DNA from: Fibrobacterota bacterium | GTDB taxonomy: Bacteria; Fibrobacterota; Fibrobacteria; UBA11236 | DNA length: 64,000 bases | Direction: 5' to 3' | NCBI GenBank assembly: GCA_028287505.1 | Contig: JAQBPN010000060.1 | Coordinates: 83,885-147,884, forward strand | Part shown: piece by piece, positions 1 through 8,885 of the stretch | Position numbering within the stretch: position 1 is the first letter of the stretch | Layout of the letters: every line of letters begins with the position of its first letter | Notes under the pieces: generated by a model | Told to the model about the DNA's origin: nothing | What the model saw: the letters and a program-made list of their open reading frames with translations, nothing else | Database searches by the model: none | Program-made: the position numbers and the translations under genes

Positions 1-941
1 GGCGCGAGATGGCCCTGCTGGTGCGCACCAACATCCAATTGCGCGAATACATGGACCAGTTCATCGTGACCGGGGTCCCCTTCATGGTGAAAGGGGCGAA
101 CAATCTCCTGGAGCGATCGGAAGTGCAGACCGTGCTCGCCTATGCCAAGCTGATGGCGAATCCCCAGGATGAGCTTTCCCTGGCCAAGGTGCTGCAGTTC
201 CCCAAGCGCGGCTTCCCGAAGGACCTGCTCGATCTGGTGCCCCGATCGGAAGACGTGCCGGTACAGGTTTCCATCCGGGCCCATTGCGAAACCCTGGGCA
301 CGCCCTGGACCCGTGAGTTGCTGGAGCTGCTCGACAAGGTGGACGCCTCCGCGGCGGCCGTGAAAGCGGGAGCGTTCTACGCGCCCCTCAGCGATCTGCT
401 CGTTTACGCCAAGGTGGTGGAGGCCTTCGAGGAGGGCAGCCCCAAGCGCAACCGGGTGGAAGAATTCCTGCGCCTGTTCCAGCGGGAGGAAGTCCGCAAT
501 CCCGATGCGCGCCTGGTGGAGGTTCTCAACGCCCTGGCCCTCAACACCCAGTCCGACGACGATCACGATGAAAAGCCCGGCTTGCGCCTGATGACGGTGC
601 ATGCCGCCAAAGGGCTGGAGTTCCACACGGTCTTCATGCCGCAACTGGACGATGACGCCTTTCCGGCCAAGCCCAACCATACCGATACGGGAATCGAAGA
701 GGAGCGGCGCTTGTTCTACGTGGCCATGACCCGCGCCAAGACCCGTCTCTTCCTGTCCTGGCCGGCCACCAAGGTCCACTATCGCGTCACCAAGGATGTG
801 ATTCCATCCCGCTTCATCTTCGAAATCCCGCCGGACCGCTGGGACGGGCCCTTGGGCAAGAAGGACAAGGAAGAGAAAAAGGAATTCCTGGACAGCTTCT
901 TCGCTTCCCTGCGCACTTCCTTCAACGACGAAGCCCTATAA
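1..941 (+). CDS. uvrD: UvrD/Rep/PcrA-type superfamily 1 DNA helicase, C-terminal part
   Basis: This is the C-terminal end of an SF1A 3'-5' DNA helicase that unwinds DNA in excision repair and replication restart. The reading frame is open to the left edge, so the start and the Walker A domain lie outside the window; the ATG at position 9 is an internal methionine. The visible part has the region-2 motifs of the family: a LLVRTN stretch, the motif V-type MTVHAAKGLEF near residue 197 (counted from that ATG), and the motif VI-type RRLFYVAMTRAK near residue 235, which contains the arginine finger. The tail after motif VI is short and charged, without an obvious PcrA-type Tudor end. It leads a co-oriented run ending in the kinase gene at 7849. 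The family call is secure; UvrD versus PcrA or Rep cannot be decided from this part. Confidence 0.9.
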   Translation, partial: REMALLVRTNIQLREYMDQFIVTGVPFMVKGANNLLERSEVQTVLAYAKLMANPQDELSLAKVLQFPKRGFPKDLLDLVPRSEDVPVQVSIRAHCETLGTPWTRELLELLDKVDASAAAVKAGAFYAPLSDLLVYAKVVEAFEEGSPKRNRVEEFLRLFQREEVRNPDARLVEVLNALALNTQSDDDHDEKPGLRLMTVHAAKGLEFHTVFMPQLDDDAFPAKPNHTDTGIEEERRLFYVAMTRAKTRLFLSWPATKVHYRVTKDVIPSRFIFEIPPDRWDGPLGKKDKEEKKEFLDSFFASLRTSFNDEAL

Positions 942-1031
942 CCTCCAAGCCGGAAACTTTCCGGCCGGCCGCCGGCTCCCGGGACCTTTCCCTGCTTGGC
1001 CCCCTCCGCGAATATGCCTACCTTTTCCGTT

Positions 1032-1526
1032 ATGAGCACAGACCAAGCGGCCGATACGGCCTTGTTGGAGAATTTCTACGCCTGCTTCTCCAAGGGCGAC
1101 TACCGGGGCATGGCAGCCTGCTACCATTCCGAGGCATCCTTCAAGGATCCGGTATTCAACCTCAAGGGAAAAGCCGTGGCCGCCATGTGGCACATGCTCT
1201 GCGAAGGCGGCAAGGATATGCGGGTCAAGGTTTCCGGCATCCGCGCGGATGGGGGCAATGGCTTCGCCCATTGGGACGCGGCCTATACCTTCTCCGGGAC
1301 CGGACGCAAAGTGCTCAACCGCATCGATTCCGAATTCAAGTTCAAGGACGGGAAGATCATCTCCGAGCGGGACGAATTCAGCTTCTGGCGCTGGTCCGGC
1401 CAGGCCCTGGGATTCACCGGTCTCATCCTGGGATGGATGCCCAGGCTGCTCCAGACCGTCCAGGAAAAGGCCCGGGGCAACCTGGAGAAATTCATCCAGG
1501 CCCATCCGGAATACGCGGAGCAATGA
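1032..1526 (+). CDS. NTF2-like / SnoaL-like domain protein
   Basis: A small cytoplasmic protein of about 164 residues with the pattern of the NTF2-like (SnoaL-like) fold: an N-terminal helix around ENFYACFSKGDYRGM, then CYHSEASFKDPVF, then alternating strands ending in GKIISERDEFSFWRW. Such proteins are ligand-binding or small-molecule isomerase scaffolds, and no specific substrate can be named. I prefer the ATG at 1032 to the in-frame ATGs at 996 and 1014 because a TACCTTTT box (1019-1026) lies 5 nt upstream and no Shine-Dalgarno sequence is seen, which suggests a leaderless start; this is inference. The stop overlaps the rlmH start by 3 bases (ATGA), so the two are probably co-translated. 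The C-terminal hydrophobic stretch GFTGLILGWMPRLL is unusual for the fold. Confidence 0.7.
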   Translation: MSTDQAADTALLENFYACFSKGDYRGMAACYHSEASFKDPVFNLKGKAVAAMWHMLCEGGKDMRVKVSGIRADGGNGFAHWDAAYTFSGTGRKVLNRIDSEFKFKDGKIISERDEFSFWRWSGQALGFTGLILGWMPRLLQTVQEKARGNLEKFIQAHPEYAEQ

Positions 1527-1984
1527 AAATCCGCCTCGTATGCGTCGGCAAGCTGGCCAACGCCAACCTGAAAGCCCTGGCGGACGATTACCGCAAACGG
1601 CTGGAACGGATGTGCGAAATGGAAATCATCGAGGTCAAGGACGCCCAGGATCGCGACGGAGCCTCGCGCCTGGCCAAGGAGGCGGAACGCATCCGGGCCG
1701 CCGCCGAACCGCTTGCCGAATGCGCCCTGTGGGATGAAACCGGGGAGGCCCTGGACTCGAGGGGGTTCAGCAAGTTGATCGGCAAAATGGAGAATGCCTC
1801 CGCCAAGCGGTTCACCATGATCATCGGCTCCTCGCACGGCGTGGCGGACGCCCTCAAGTCGGAGATCCCCCGCAAGCTTCAACTCAGCCGCTTCACCTTC
1901 ACCCACGAGTGGGCGCGGGTGCTGGCCCTGGAACAGATCTACCGGGCCCGTTGCATCCAGAAAAACATACCCTATCATCACTGA
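1523..1984 (+). CDS. rlmH: 23S rRNA (pseudouridine1915-N3)-methyltransferase RlmH
   Basis: RlmH is a small SPOUT-class methyltransferase that methylates pseudouridine 1915 in helix 69 of 23S rRNA on assembled ribosomes, using S-adenosylmethionine. The 153-residue length is standard. The N-terminus MKIRLVCVGKL, the central IIGSSHGV segment and the C-terminal EQIYRARCIQKNIPYHH are diagnostic; the last contains the conserved YRA and terminal YHH. The ATG overlaps the stop of the NTF2-like gene as ATGA, with GGAG just upstream. It is followed 25 bp later by an FAD protein gene on the same strand. The assignment is confident. Confidence 0.95.
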   Translation: MKIRLVCVGKLANANLKALADDYRKRLERMCEMEIIEVKDAQDRDGASRLAKEAERIRAAAEPLAECALWDETGEALDSRGFSKLIGKMENASAKRFTMIIGSSHGVADALKSEIPRKLQLSRFTFTHEWARVLALEQIYRARCIQKNIPYHH

Positions 1985-2009
1985 CGGACGGGAAACGGCG
2001 CTCAGTAAC

Positions 2010-3899
2010 ATGCAAGATACGCAAGCATCCGGACGGCAAGGCGACCCGGCGGGCGATCCCGGCAGGGCCTATATCCTGAGGGAACTGGCTGTTCCCGCTT
2101 CGGATCCGAATCCGGACCTGGCCGCCGCCATCGCCGGGTTCCTGCGCGTCAAGCGCGCAAAGGTGAGCGGAGTGAAAATCCTGCGCAAATCCCTGGACTC
2201 GCGCAAACGCAACCAGCCGCTTTGGCGCTACACCCTCGAATTCACCTTTGCCGGGGAAATCAAGCATCCCAAGTTGACCCCGGCGGGAAGCGAGACCGCG
2301 GGTCAGATCGGGCAAGCGCCTGGAGCCGGAAAACCGGGAGCCGGCAAGCAGCAGGGTACGGCTTCACGGAATGCGGGCGCGCAAAATACGGCCGCACCGG
2401 GTGCGGGCACCCAAGGTGGGAGCGGACAGGCCGCGGGGGCGAAAGGCGCAGGCCCGCAAGGGGAAGACTCTGTCGCGAAATACCGGCCGTCGGGAGCGCG
2501 AGTGGCCGTGATCGGCAGCGGTCCCGCGGGAATGGCGGCCGCCATGGGCCTGGCGCGCAAGGGCTACCGGGTGACCGTGTTCGAGCAGGGAAGCGAAGTG
2601 GGCAAGCGCTTCCATGACATCCGCAAGTTCCTGAAAGGGAACGTATTCAATCCCCATTCCAACATCCTGTTCGGCGAAGGCGGAGCCGGAACGTTTTCCG
2701 ACGGCAAGCTCACCTGCCGCACGCGCACGCGCTTCACGGAAACCTTCCTGAAGGAACTGGTGGCCTGCGGGGCCGAAGAAGACATCGTTTACCTGTCCCA
2801 TCCCCATATCGGCACGGACAAACTGCAATTCATCGTCAAGGCATGGCGCGAGCGGTGCGCGGCCCTGGGGTGCGTCTTCCGCTTCAACACCCCGGTCGAG
2901 TCCATCCTCATGGCCGGCGGACGTATCTCCGGAGTTACGGTGGCCGGGGCGGCCGAACCCTTCGACGCCCTGGTGCTGGCCGCCGGACATTCTTCCCGCC
3001 CCTTGTATCGGCGCCTGGCCGAATTGGGCGTGGCCATGGACCGCAAGCCTTTTTCCGTGGGCGTGCGGGTGGAGCATCCCCAGGAAATGGTCAACCGCAG
3101 GCAATTGGGCGATAGGGTGGACGCGTCCCTGACCGGCGCGGCGGAATATTACCTCACCTATAACGGCGAGACCGAAGGCCACAGCGCCTACTCCTTCTGC
3201 ATGTGCCCGGGAGGCGTGGTGGTTCCCTGCGCCGATGCGGACGACGGCCTTTTCACCAACGGGATGAGCTATTCCAATCGCGCGGGCGCGTTCGCCAACT
3301 CCGCCGTGGTGGTGCCCGTGGTCCCGGCGGATCTGGACGAATGGGCGGGCATGAAATCGGCGGATGCGACCTCCACCGTGCTGGCGGGGCTGGATTTCAT
3401 CCGCGAGCTGGAAGTGAAGGCTTACGGCATGGGCGGCGGCGATTTCGTCTTTCCCGCCCAGACCATCCAGGCCTATCTGGACGACCGGGTCGATGAACTG
3501 CCCGCACCGCGCACATCCTTCCCCAAGCCGGTGAAGTGGGTCAACCTCCGGCCGCTCTTCCCGCCCAAAATCGCCATGGCCCTGCAGGAATCCTTCCGGA
3601 ACTTCGATCGCAAGCTCCCGGGGTTCATCGAGCATGGCTTGATCATCGGCCCGGAATCCCGGACGTCCTCCCCGGTGCGCATCCTCCGCGATTCCGCCAC
3701 CCTGGAATCCCTTTCCACTCCCGGCCTTTTCCCCCTGGGAGAAGGGGCGGGCTATTCCGGCGGCATCGTCTCCTCCGGCGCGGACGGCTTCCGCCTGGCC
3801 GAGGGCTGGGACGTCTGGGGCCCTCCCGTAGGTAGCGGAGAGGTTACCTCCTCCGCTTTGGCCGCGGGCAGCGGCGTATCCGGAGCTTCCGCCGCCTAG
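2010..3899 (+). CDS. COG2509-type FAD-dependent dehydrogenase family protein
   Basis: A 629-residue flavoprotein of the uncharacterised COG2509 family. It has three parts. The N-terminal domain (about 20-85) carries the LRELAVPASDPNPDLAAAIAGFL pattern, and a KRNQPLWRYTLEF stretch follows. A 65-residue Gly/Ala/Gln low-complexity linker (about 92-156) comes next. The FAD/NAD(P)-binding Rossmann domain starts at 163 with the dinucleotide motif GSGPAGM (169-175). Further family blocks include FNPHSNILFGEGGAGTFSDG, FSVGVRVEHPQ, and a C-terminal LFPLGEGAGYSGGIVSSGAD. The redox substrate is unknown in this family. The gene lies between rlmH and a pseudouridine synthase and is probably co-transcribed with them. 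The linker is longer and more repetitive than I expect for the family; the rest is ordinary. Confidence 0.85.
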   Translation: MQDTQASGRQGDPAGDPGRAYILRELAVPASDPNPDLAAAIAGFLRVKRAKVSGVKILRKSLDSRKRNQPLWRYTLEFTFAGEIKHPKLTPAGSETAGQIGQAPGAGKPGAGKQQGTASRNAGAQNTAAPGAGTQGGSGQAAGAKGAGPQGEDSVAKYRPSGARVAVIGSGPAGMAAAMGLARKGYRVTVFEQGSEVGKRFHDIRKFLKGNVFNPHSNILFGEGGAGTFSDGKLTCRTRTRFTETFLKELVACGAEEDIVYLSHPHIGTDKLQFIVKAWRERCAALGCVFRFNTPVESILMAGGRISGVTVAGAAEPFDALVLAAGHSSRPLYRRLAELGVAMDRKPFSVGVRVEHPQEMVNRRQLGDRVDASLTGAAEYYLTYNGETEGHSAYSFCMCPGGVVVPCADADDGLFTNGMSYSNRAGAFANSAVVVPVVPADLDEWAGMKSADATSTVLAGLDFIRELEVKAYGMGGGDFVFPAQTIQAYLDDRVDELPAPRTSFPKPVKWVNLRPLFPPKIAMALQESFRNFDRKLPGFIEHGLIIGPESRTSSPVRILRDSATLESLSTPGLFPLGEGAGYSGGIVSSGADGFRLAEGWDVWGPPVGSGEVTSSALAAGSGVSGASAA

Positions 3900-3908
3900 G
3901 CCGCGCCC

Positions 3909-4994
3909 ATGCTTGTCGAACTCAAGGTCAGCCGCAACGATGCCGGGCAAAGGGCCGAGCGTTACCTGCGCCGGCGCTTGGCGGCCTTGAGCCTCGATCG
4001 CCTGCACGCCCTGTTCCGCCGCAAGGAAATCAAGCTGGCCCGCAAACCCATCAAGCGCAACCATCTTCTGGAAGAAGGCGATGTGCTCCAGGTCTTCGGA
4101 CTGCGCCCGGAGGATGTCGGGACCGACGTGGCGGAAGGGCGGGCGGATGCGGCCGCCTCCCCTGATAACACCGGTCCGGCGGATCGGCCCGGGCCGGCGG
4201 CGCCGGGACATGCGGGAGCGGCCAAGAGCCGCCTGCTGGGCATCCCTATCCTCCACGAGGATGCGGATTTGCTGGTGCTGGACAAACCGGCGGGCATCGC
4301 CGTGCATTCCGGCACCGGGATCCTGGACGGGGATTCCGTCATCGAAAAGGTGCGGGCCTATCTGGCGGACGATCGCCAATGGGATGAGCTCTTCCAACCT
4401 TCCCTGGTGCACCGCTTGGACAAGGACACCTCGGGGGTTCTCGTCATCGCCAAATCCGGGGATTGCCTGAGACGGTTGACCGAAGCCTTGCGGGTGGGAG
4501 GTTTCCACAAACAATATCTGGCCCTGGTGGAAGGAGTTCCCAATCCCCCCAGCGGTGAGATTTCCGGACTGCTGCAACGGGTGGACAGCCGCTCCGGCGG
4601 CGCCAAGGCCGAAGTCTCGCAAGATGACGGAAAATGGTCGGTTACGAGGTATAAGACCCTAAAAGATTTCGGGAATTTTAGCCTCCTGGGTGTTATTATT
4701 GAAACCGGTAGGATGCATCAAATCAGGGCACATTTGGCAAGCCAAGGACACCCCTTGGTAGGGGATCCCCGTTACGGCTCCTTCGATCGGAATCGCGCCT
4801 ATCGGAAATCCCTGGGATTGAAACGGACCTTTCTCCACGCCGCGGACCTGGAAATCGAAATGGAACGTCCGATGGCAGGGAACCGGTCCTTCCCTGGAAA
4901 GCAGGGCGGCAAACTCGTATTCCATGCGCCCCTCCCCAAGGATCTGGCCGCCGCCCTTGAGCGCGTAGCCTCGCTTCCGGCGGTCCGCCCATGA
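3909..4994 (+). CDS. RluC/RluD-family 23S rRNA pseudouridine synthase
   Basis: Isomerises specific uridines in large-subunit rRNA to pseudouridine. An S4 RNA-binding domain covers about residues 8-65, followed by a Pro/Ala-rich spacer (about 70-105). The catalytic domain follows with LLVLDKPAGIAVHSG (121-135) and the RluA-family signature HRLDKDTSG (168-176), in which Asp171 is the catalytic nucleophile. The conserved GRMHQIRAHLA block and a final GDPRYG stretch are present. At 361 residues with an S4 domain, RluC or RluD are both possible and the target uridine cannot be read from the sequence. The stop overlaps the start of the downstream kinase gene (ATGA), which suggests coupled translation. 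Confidence 0.9.
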   Translation: MLVELKVSRNDAGQRAERYLRRRLAALSLDRLHALFRRKEIKLARKPIKRNHLLEEGDVLQVFGLRPEDVGTDVAEGRADAAASPDNTGPADRPGPAAPGHAGAAKSRLLGIPILHEDADLLVLDKPAGIAVHSGTGILDGDSVIEKVRAYLADDRQWDELFQPSLVHRLDKDTSGVLVIAKSGDCLRRLTEALRVGGFHKQYLALVEGVPNPPSGEISGLLQRVDSRSGGAKAEVSQDDGKWSVTRYKTLKDFGNFSLLGVIIETGRMHQIRAHLASQGHPLVGDPRYGSFDRNRAYRKSLGLKRTFLHAADLEIEMERPMAGNRSFPGKQGGKLVFHAPLPKDLAAALERVASLPAVRP

Positions 4995-7849
4995 ATGCCC
5001 AGGCTCCCCAGCCCCCGCCCATCAACCCCAAATCCAATCCGCCCTCGGGATCCGTTCCCGCGGCAGGATCCGTTCCCCAATCGGGAACCAATCCCCTTAC
5101 CGGCACCAATGCTTTGAATCATGCGACCGCGAGCTCGCTTTTGCAGGTCCAGGTGGGCGGCCGCCTGGGCAAATACGTCATCCTGTCCGAGCTGGGCCGG
5201 GGCGGCATGGCGGTGGTGTTCAAGGCCCATCAGCCCGATCTCGATCGCCTGGTGGCGATCAAGGTGCTGTTCGGAACGGTGCTGCAACAGCGCTTCGTGG
5301 AGCGTTTCCAGGCGGAAGCCCGGTCCGTTGCCAAGATGAACCACCCGAACGTGATCCGCATTTTCGAGGTGGGCGAGCAGAACGGCGTCCATTACCTGGT
5401 GATGGAATACATCCAGGGAATGGATTTGCTGGCCTTCTTGCACGAAAAGAAGCCGAGCTTCAACGAAGTGGTGGAGATCGTCAACCAGATTTCGGAAGCG
5501 CTGGCCTATTGCCATCGCCAGGGCATCATCCACCGCGATCTGAAGCCGACCAACATCCTGATGCGCGGTACCACTCCCATCGTCATCGACTTCGGATTGG
5601 CCAAGGCGGTGGATCCCAACCTGAACGTGACCCTGACCCTTTCCGGCGAAGTGGTCGGCTCTCCCGCCTACATGTCTCCGGAGCAGGCCATGGGCCATTC
5701 GGTAGGCACCCATTCGGATATCTGCGCGGTGGGCATCATCATGTACGAGCTCATCTCGTTCAAGAACCCCTATCTCGATCCGCGTTCCCTCCACCAAACC
5801 GCGCTCAACGCCATCAAGGCCGAGCCGGTGCCTCTGCGCTACCTGTCGCCCTGGCTGGATTCGGATTTCGCCGCCATCGTCACCACCAGCATGGCCAAGG
5901 ACGTCAAGGACCGCTACCAGAGCATCGAGCTGCTGCTCAAGGATCTGTATTCCTACCGCAACGGCCTGCCCATCATGGCCAAGCCGCCCAGCGCCCTCAA
6001 CCTGGCCTGGCGCTTCGTCAAGGCCAACCCCATCTTGTACCTGGGCGCGGGATTCCTGCTGGTGATGACCGCCATCGTGTTCGGCTTCCTCAGCGTCCAG
6101 GAGGAGAGCAAGAAGGCGCCGTGGGGCCTGGTGCAGGAAGAGCTCTTCAACAAGACGGATTCCTCCCTAAAGTTCCTTTCCTTCGATCGGATGAACGGGG
6201 CCTGGGTGCCGTCCGAGTCCTGGAAGGTGGCGCGCGGACGCCTGGAGGCTTTTTCCTCCGGTCAATCCTTCGCGGTGGCCAACCAGGAGTTCTTCGGCGA
6301 TCTCAAGATCGAGTTCACCGTCAAGGGTCTCAACGGCAGTAATAACGATTTCAACGCCTTCCTGTTCGGTGCCACTCCGGACGACGCGTTCCGCTTCTCC
6401 CTGGGGGAATGGGGAACCTCCGTGGCCAACATCGAGTACGGCAAGACAGCGCGCTATTCCTTCAACACGGCCCCCGTCAAGCTGAACGGCGGCATCGTCT
6501 ACAAGGTGACCATCGAAAAGGAGGACAACGTCCTCCAGCTCTTCCTGAACGACGTGCTGTTGGTGCGCAAGTATTACACCCTCCCTGTCAAGGTGGAACG
6601 CAGCAGCAAATTCGGATTCTATACCTGGAACTCCAGCCTGGCCATCGACGATCTCCGCATCTACAAAAAGGCCGTCGCCCTCTCCGCCAAGCCCACCGTG
6701 GTGGCGGACGCCTACCTGGAGGAGGGTTTCATCACCAACAGCATTCCCGCCTACAAGCACGTGATCGAAGCCTATCCCAACAAGAGCATCAGTTTCGAGG
6801 CCCGCATGAAGATGGGGGAGAGCTTCATGGTCCTCAAGAATTACCAGGGAGCCATCCAGAACCTGACCCTGGCCGCCAGCAATTCCAAGGATCCGAAGAT
6901 CATACCGGAAGCGCTTTTCCAATTGGCCCAATGCTATTTCGATCTGGGCAAGGCCAGCTCCGGTTACGATAAGCTGAAGCTGCTTCCCGCCAACTACCCG
7001 GAATCGGATTTCAACAACATGGTGGTCCAGTCGCGCATCGAGGCCGTCTACCAATGCCTCAACTCGGGCGAGAACATCGATCTCTGTTCCACCCGCATGA
7101 TCGACGAATTCCGCTTCCTGATCCAGTTCGAGGACGCCCGCCGCAACAGCTTCGGCAAGTTCTACACGGACATGTCCGAGATTTTCCGGCGCCTGGGCCA
7201 GCCCGCGCCCATGCAGAACGCCCAGCACCTGCTGACGTACTTCCAGGAAAGCGACGAGATCATCTGCGCCTTGCGCCTCATGCTGGCGCGCTATTACCTG
7301 GGCGTCCGCGATCCCGCGCGGGCCAATTTCATGGTGCAGGCCGCCCCCCAGGGCGACAACGTGGGCCGGGAGCTCAAGGCGGAGAAGGATTTCCTCACCG
7401 CCCAGATGGCCTTCCTGGAAGGCAAGAACGCGCAGTCCGCCGAGCTGTACGACCGCACCTATCGCCAGTTCAATTCCGTGAACGGCATGGCCTTCAAATG
7501 CATTCTCCATTCCCTGGTCATCAAGTCCATCGCCGACATCCCCGTCCTTCCCGTGGATCGCAAGCTGTACCTCAACGAGGCGGCCTCGCGGAAAGAGCGC
7601 ATGCAGATGGCCTACCTGGCCGACAAGATTCCCGAGGACTACTTCCGCCGCGGCGTGCCCGCCGGTTTCGGCCCCCCCGAATCCCTGGAAGACATGCTGG
7701 TGTACTTCCTGAAAGTGGATTCCACCGATGGCCCCGCCAAGGCCGCCGCCTATCTTGAAGCCGGCCTGGCCCGCTTCCCGTCCAACACCTTCGAATACCA
7801 CTACCTGGAGTTCCTGCTCAAGCGGTACAAGGAAGAGAAGCGCGTGTGA
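4991..7849 (+). CDS. Membrane Ser/Thr protein kinase (PknB-like) with LamG-like and TPR-like sensor region
   Basis: A 952-residue Hanks-type kinase. After a 58-residue Pro/Ser-rich leader, the kinase domain spans about 59-320: the glycine loop LGRGGMAVVF, catalytic Lys91 in AIK, HRDLKPTN (181-188), DFG (200-202) and SPE in the activation segment (229-231), so it should be active. A single membrane helix lies at about 348-368. The part beyond it should be outside the cytoplasm. Residues about 385-560 resemble a LamG/concanavalin-like beta-sandwich (EVAN-type strands, FGFYTWNSSLAIDDLRIYKK at its end), and the remaining 390 residues are helical with TPR-like repeats. The gene overlaps the pseudouridine synthase gene upstream. 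Stimulus and substrate are unknown; the LamG and TPR calls are from pattern only. Confidence 0.88.
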   Translation: MNAQAPQPPPINPKSNPPSGSVPAAGSVPQSGTNPLTGTNALNHATASSLLQVQVGGRLGKYVILSELGRGGMAVVFKAHQPDLDRLVAIKVLFGTVLQQRFVERFQAEARSVAKMNHPNVIRIFEVGEQNGVHYLVMEYIQGMDLLAFLHEKKPSFNEVVEIVNQISEALAYCHRQGIIHRDLKPTNILMRGTTPIVIDFGLAKAVDPNLNVTLTLSGEVVGSPAYMSPEQAMGHSVGTHSDICAVGIIMYELISFKNPYLDPRSLHQTALNAIKAEPVPLRYLSPWLDSDFAAIVTTSMAKDVKDRYQSIELLLKDLYSYRNGLPIMAKPPSALNLAWRFVKANPILYLGAGFLLVMTAIVFGFLSVQEESKKAPWGLVQEELFNKTDSSLKFLSFDRMNGAWVPSESWKVARGRLEAFSSGQSFAVANQEFFGDLKIEFTVKGLNGSNNDFNAFLFGATPDDAFRFSLGEWGTSVANIEYGKTARYSFNTAPVKLNGGIVYKVTIEKEDNVLQLFLNDVLLVRKYYTLPVKVERSSKFGFYTWNSSLAIDDLRIYKKAVALSAKPTVVADAYLEEGFITNSIPAYKHVIEAYPNKSISFEARMKMGESFMVLKNYQGAIQNLTLAASNSKDPKIIPEALFQLAQCYFDLGKASSGYDKLKLLPANYPESDFNNMVVQSRIEAVYQCLNSGENIDLCSTRMIDEFRFLIQFEDARRNSFGKFYTDMSEIFRRLGQPAPMQNAQHLLTYFQESDEIICALRLMLARYYLGVRDPARANFMVQAAPQGDNVGRELKAEKDFLTAQMAFLEGKNAQSAELYDRTYRQFNSVNGMAFKCILHSLVIKSIADIPVLPVDRKLYLNEAASRKERMQMAYLADKIPEDYFRRGVPAGFGPPESLEDMLVYFLKVDSTDGPAKAAAYLEAGLARFPSNTFEYHYLEFLLKRYKEEKRV

Positions 7850-7864
7850 CCGCGGTTTCCGCGG
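7850..7864 (+). other. Palindrome directly after the kinase stop codon
   Basis: CCGCGG, a TTT loop, then CCGCGG form a perfect 6-bp stem starting at the base after the kinase stop. No T-tract follows, so it is not a standard intrinsic terminator; it may protect the mRNA 3' end or do nothing. Confidence 0.4.
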
Positions 7865-7885
7865 CGCCTGTTCTTCGAGAAAAGA

Positions 7886-8027
7886 ATTTTGCAAATTGAA
7901 GATTGAAAACTGCAATCTGCAAATTGGAATACAAATTCAAATAAGAAACCCCAGGTCCAATTTGCTTAAGAGCCCCTCCTTCCTTACGATTTTGAATTTT
8001 CAATTTCCAACTTTCGATTTGCAAAGT
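7886..8027. repeat. AT-rich imperfect inverted repeat between kinase and lipoprotein genes
   Basis: A stretch of markedly lower GC than its surroundings. The left arm (about 7888-7945) is built of repeated GCAAATTGAA / GATTGAAAA / GCAAATTGG units. The right arm (7987-8025) reads, on the opposite strand, CTTTGCAAATCGAAAGTTGG followed by AAATTGAAAATTC, so the two arms are imperfectly complementary. No ORF fits. It could be an intergenic palindromic repeat family or a degraded insertion. Repeat-family membership cannot be judged from one copy. Confidence 0.6.
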
Positions 8028-8039
8028 CTGGTTGTTTAA

Positions 8040-8885
8040 GTGCGGCACCCATTCCTTCTGGCCTCCCTCGCCACTTTGTCCTCTCTCCTCCTCTCCTCCT
8101 GCGAATTCCGGTCCCACCGCGCCGTCTGGCATTTCGAACCCGGGGTAACCTACAAGGTACAGTATTCCGCCGAGGTCAAGGCCAAGGCCGACGGGAGCTG
8201 GGGGGCCGCTCCCTATGTGTCCGCGGCCCAGGCCGGATTCTCCGCCCAGGCGGCTTTGGATACCTCCAAGGGCCAAATCGAGCTTTCCCTGGCGGTGGAC
8301 ACCCTGCAATACCGCAGCTCCGAGCGCGGACCGGAAGAAGATCATTACATGACCGGCCGCCTGCGGAAGTACAAGGCCAAACTGTCCCTGTCCCGCACGG
8401 GCCAAGTGCTCTCCCTGGAGGAGGAGCCGGGAATGCCCCCCGTGGGATTCTCTCCCTTGAACTTCGGCCGCTTTCTGGCCTATGTGCTGCCGGCCTTCCC
8501 GGACGCCCCCATCAAAAAGGGGACCCGGTGGGAAATCGTCCAGCCCCTGCTGGACAAGTTCCACCCGGAATCCCGGGCGGTCAAAAGGTTCACCTTATCG
8601 GCGGTGCGGGAAACCCCGGAAGGGGAGTTGGCCACCTGCCTGGTGGAAATGGATGCTTATTTGGATGAAGATCTGGGCGACGGGGAAGCGGCGGGCAAGC
8701 CCTCCCTGTCCGGAAGCGGTCAGATGGTTTTCAATCTCACCCAGGGACGCCCGGTTTCGGCGGAATTGGAGCTTGAGGGACGCTTCGTAAGCGGGCCGCT
8801 CGGCCAAAAGACGGGAGATTCCACCCAACCCGAGGCATTGCCCTTGCGTTTGCAGGAAAAACTGAGCGTCCGCTTTTCCGATTGA
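8040..8885 (+). CDS. Predicted lipoprotein of unknown function
   Basis: A 281-residue exported protein. The GTG start gives a signal peptide MRHPFLLASLATLSSLLLSSC whose end LLSSC is a good lipobox, with Cys at residue 21 as the lipidated residue; Glu follows, so the protein may stay in, or be sorted from, the inner membrane depending on the organism's rules. The mature part is beta-rich, with FEPGVTYKVQYSAEV near the N-terminus and repeated amphipathic strands, and no enzyme motif. No Shine-Dalgarno sequence is seen, because the start abuts the AT-rich repeat. I do not recognise the family. The next gene begins about 160 bp downstream on the same strand. Confidence 0.75.
   Translation: MRHPFLLASLATLSSLLLSSCEFRSHRAVWHFEPGVTYKVQYSAEVKAKADGSWGAAPYVSAAQAGFSAQAALDTSKGQIELSLAVDTLQYRSSERGPEEDHYMTGRLRKYKAKLSLSRTGQVLSLEEEPGMPPVGFSPLNFGRFLAYVLPAFPDAPIKKGTRWEIVQPLLDKFHPESRAVKRFTLSAVRETPEGELATCLVEMDAYLDEDLGDGEAAGKPSLSGSGQMVFNLTQGRPVSAELELEGRFVSGPLGQKTGDSTQPEALPLRLQEKLSVRFSD

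Noticed and set aside
2364..4622. 752-aa minus-strand open frame
   Set aside because: It is antisense to the FAD protein and pseudouridine synthase genes, whose family motifs are clear; the product is Gly/Arg/His-rich without domains.
6167..7915. 582-aa minus-strand open frame
   Set aside because: Antisense to the kinase gene; composition typical of a shadow frame.
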